Below, piece after piece: positions 35,170-35,256 of a stretch of DNA of 35,256 nucleotides (positions are counted from its first letter, which is position 1; every line of letters begins with the position of its first letter). This stretch comes from Hyphomicrobiales bacterium (lineage in GTDB: Bacteria; Pseudomonadota; Alphaproteobacteria; Rhizobiales; Rhizobiaceae): assembly GCA_021775495.1 (NCBI GenBank), contig JAJFHT010000332.1:1-35256 (forward strand), written 5' to 3'. The notes beneath the pieces are model-generated. The model worked only from the letters and a program-made list of their open reading frames with translations. It was not told where the DNA came from and made no database searches. The position numbers were made by a program, and so were the translations under genes.

Positions 35170-35254
35170 GGAGGAGTGCCCGAGTGGTTAAAGGGGACGG
35201 ACTGTAAATCCGTTGGCTATGCCTACGTTGGTTCAAATCCAACCTCCTCCACCA
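35170..35254 (+). tRNA. tRNA-Tyr (anticodon GUA)
   Basis: A type II tRNA with a long variable arm. Acceptor GGAGGAG pairs with CTCCTCC, anticodon stem ACGGA/TCCGT encloses CTGTAAA (anticodon GTA), variable arm TGGCTATGCCTAC, T arm GTTGG-TTCAAAT-CCAAC, and discriminator A with an encoded CCA. It ends two bases before the window edge. Confidence 0.97.
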
Positions 35255-35256
35255 CT

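Overview
The window looks like a chromosomal segment of an alphaproteobacterium, most likely order Hyphomicrobiales (Rhizobiales). The evidence is the gene order (M23 peptidase, bcp, DUF3971/AsmA-like protein, tyrS, anmK, alpha/beta hydrolase, then a cysteine desulfurase-sufB-C-D-S-sufT-sufA operon), the M23 protein's rhizobial-type N-terminus, an Irr-type iron control element before the suf operon, and two class III nucleotide cyclases. Base composition looks moderately GC-rich by eye. The species cannot be named from this sequence.

Layout. (1) 1-1.0 kb: the tail of a sugar/nucleoside-type ABC permease, then a TauE/SafE family permease. (2) 1.0-1.6 kb: a frameshifted, truncated IS630-family transposase remnant. 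(3) 1.6-10.3 kb: housekeeping and envelope genes: M23 metallopeptidase and Bcp peroxiredoxin (minus), a 1130-residue AsmA/YhdP-like protein (plus), tyrosyl-tRNA synthetase (minus), anhydro-MurNAc kinase (plus) and a small alpha/beta hydrolase (minus). (4) 10.3-17.7 kb: the suf iron-sulfur operon. A class V cysteine desulfurase is followed by SufB, SufC, SufD, SufS, a DUF59/SufT-like protein and SufA. A candidate promoter and a near-consensus Irr site (one mismatch in 14 fixed positions) lie upstream. (5) 17.7-20.7 kb: a TfoX-N protein, a DEAD-box helicase, NAD kinase and tRNA-Thr(UGU). (6) 20.8-34.1 kb: a more variable stretch. It holds a LysE-type exporter, a secreted alpha/beta hydrolase, a UGT-like glycosyltransferase, a FecR-domain protein with 28 consecutive prolines, a TPR plus beta-barrel outer-membrane protein, a divergent CHASE2 adenylate/guanylate cyclase, a GST, a two-gene ABC-2 exporter, a Tat-exported L,D-transpeptidase, a Pal-like lipoprotein and a second, soluble class III cyclase. 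(7) 34.1-35.25 kb: rlmB and tRNA-Tyr(GUA).

How the genes work together. The suf genes make a complete Fe-S assembly line: sulfur from two desulfurases, the SufBCD scaffold, SufA carrier and SufT accessory. No iscR is present here, so Irr is the regulator suggested by the DNA. The most interesting part is 23.0-28.8 kb. A periplasmic FecR-like protein and an outer-membrane TPR-barrel protein are encoded back to back, with a glycosyltransferase gene overlapping the FecR gene. All three are divergent from a membrane cyclase with a periplasmic CHASE2 sensor. This arrangement would fit an envelope-sensing, secretion or surface-display module linked to a cyclic nucleotide. A second cyclase 4 kb further on has Asp where the purine-recognising Lys normally sits.
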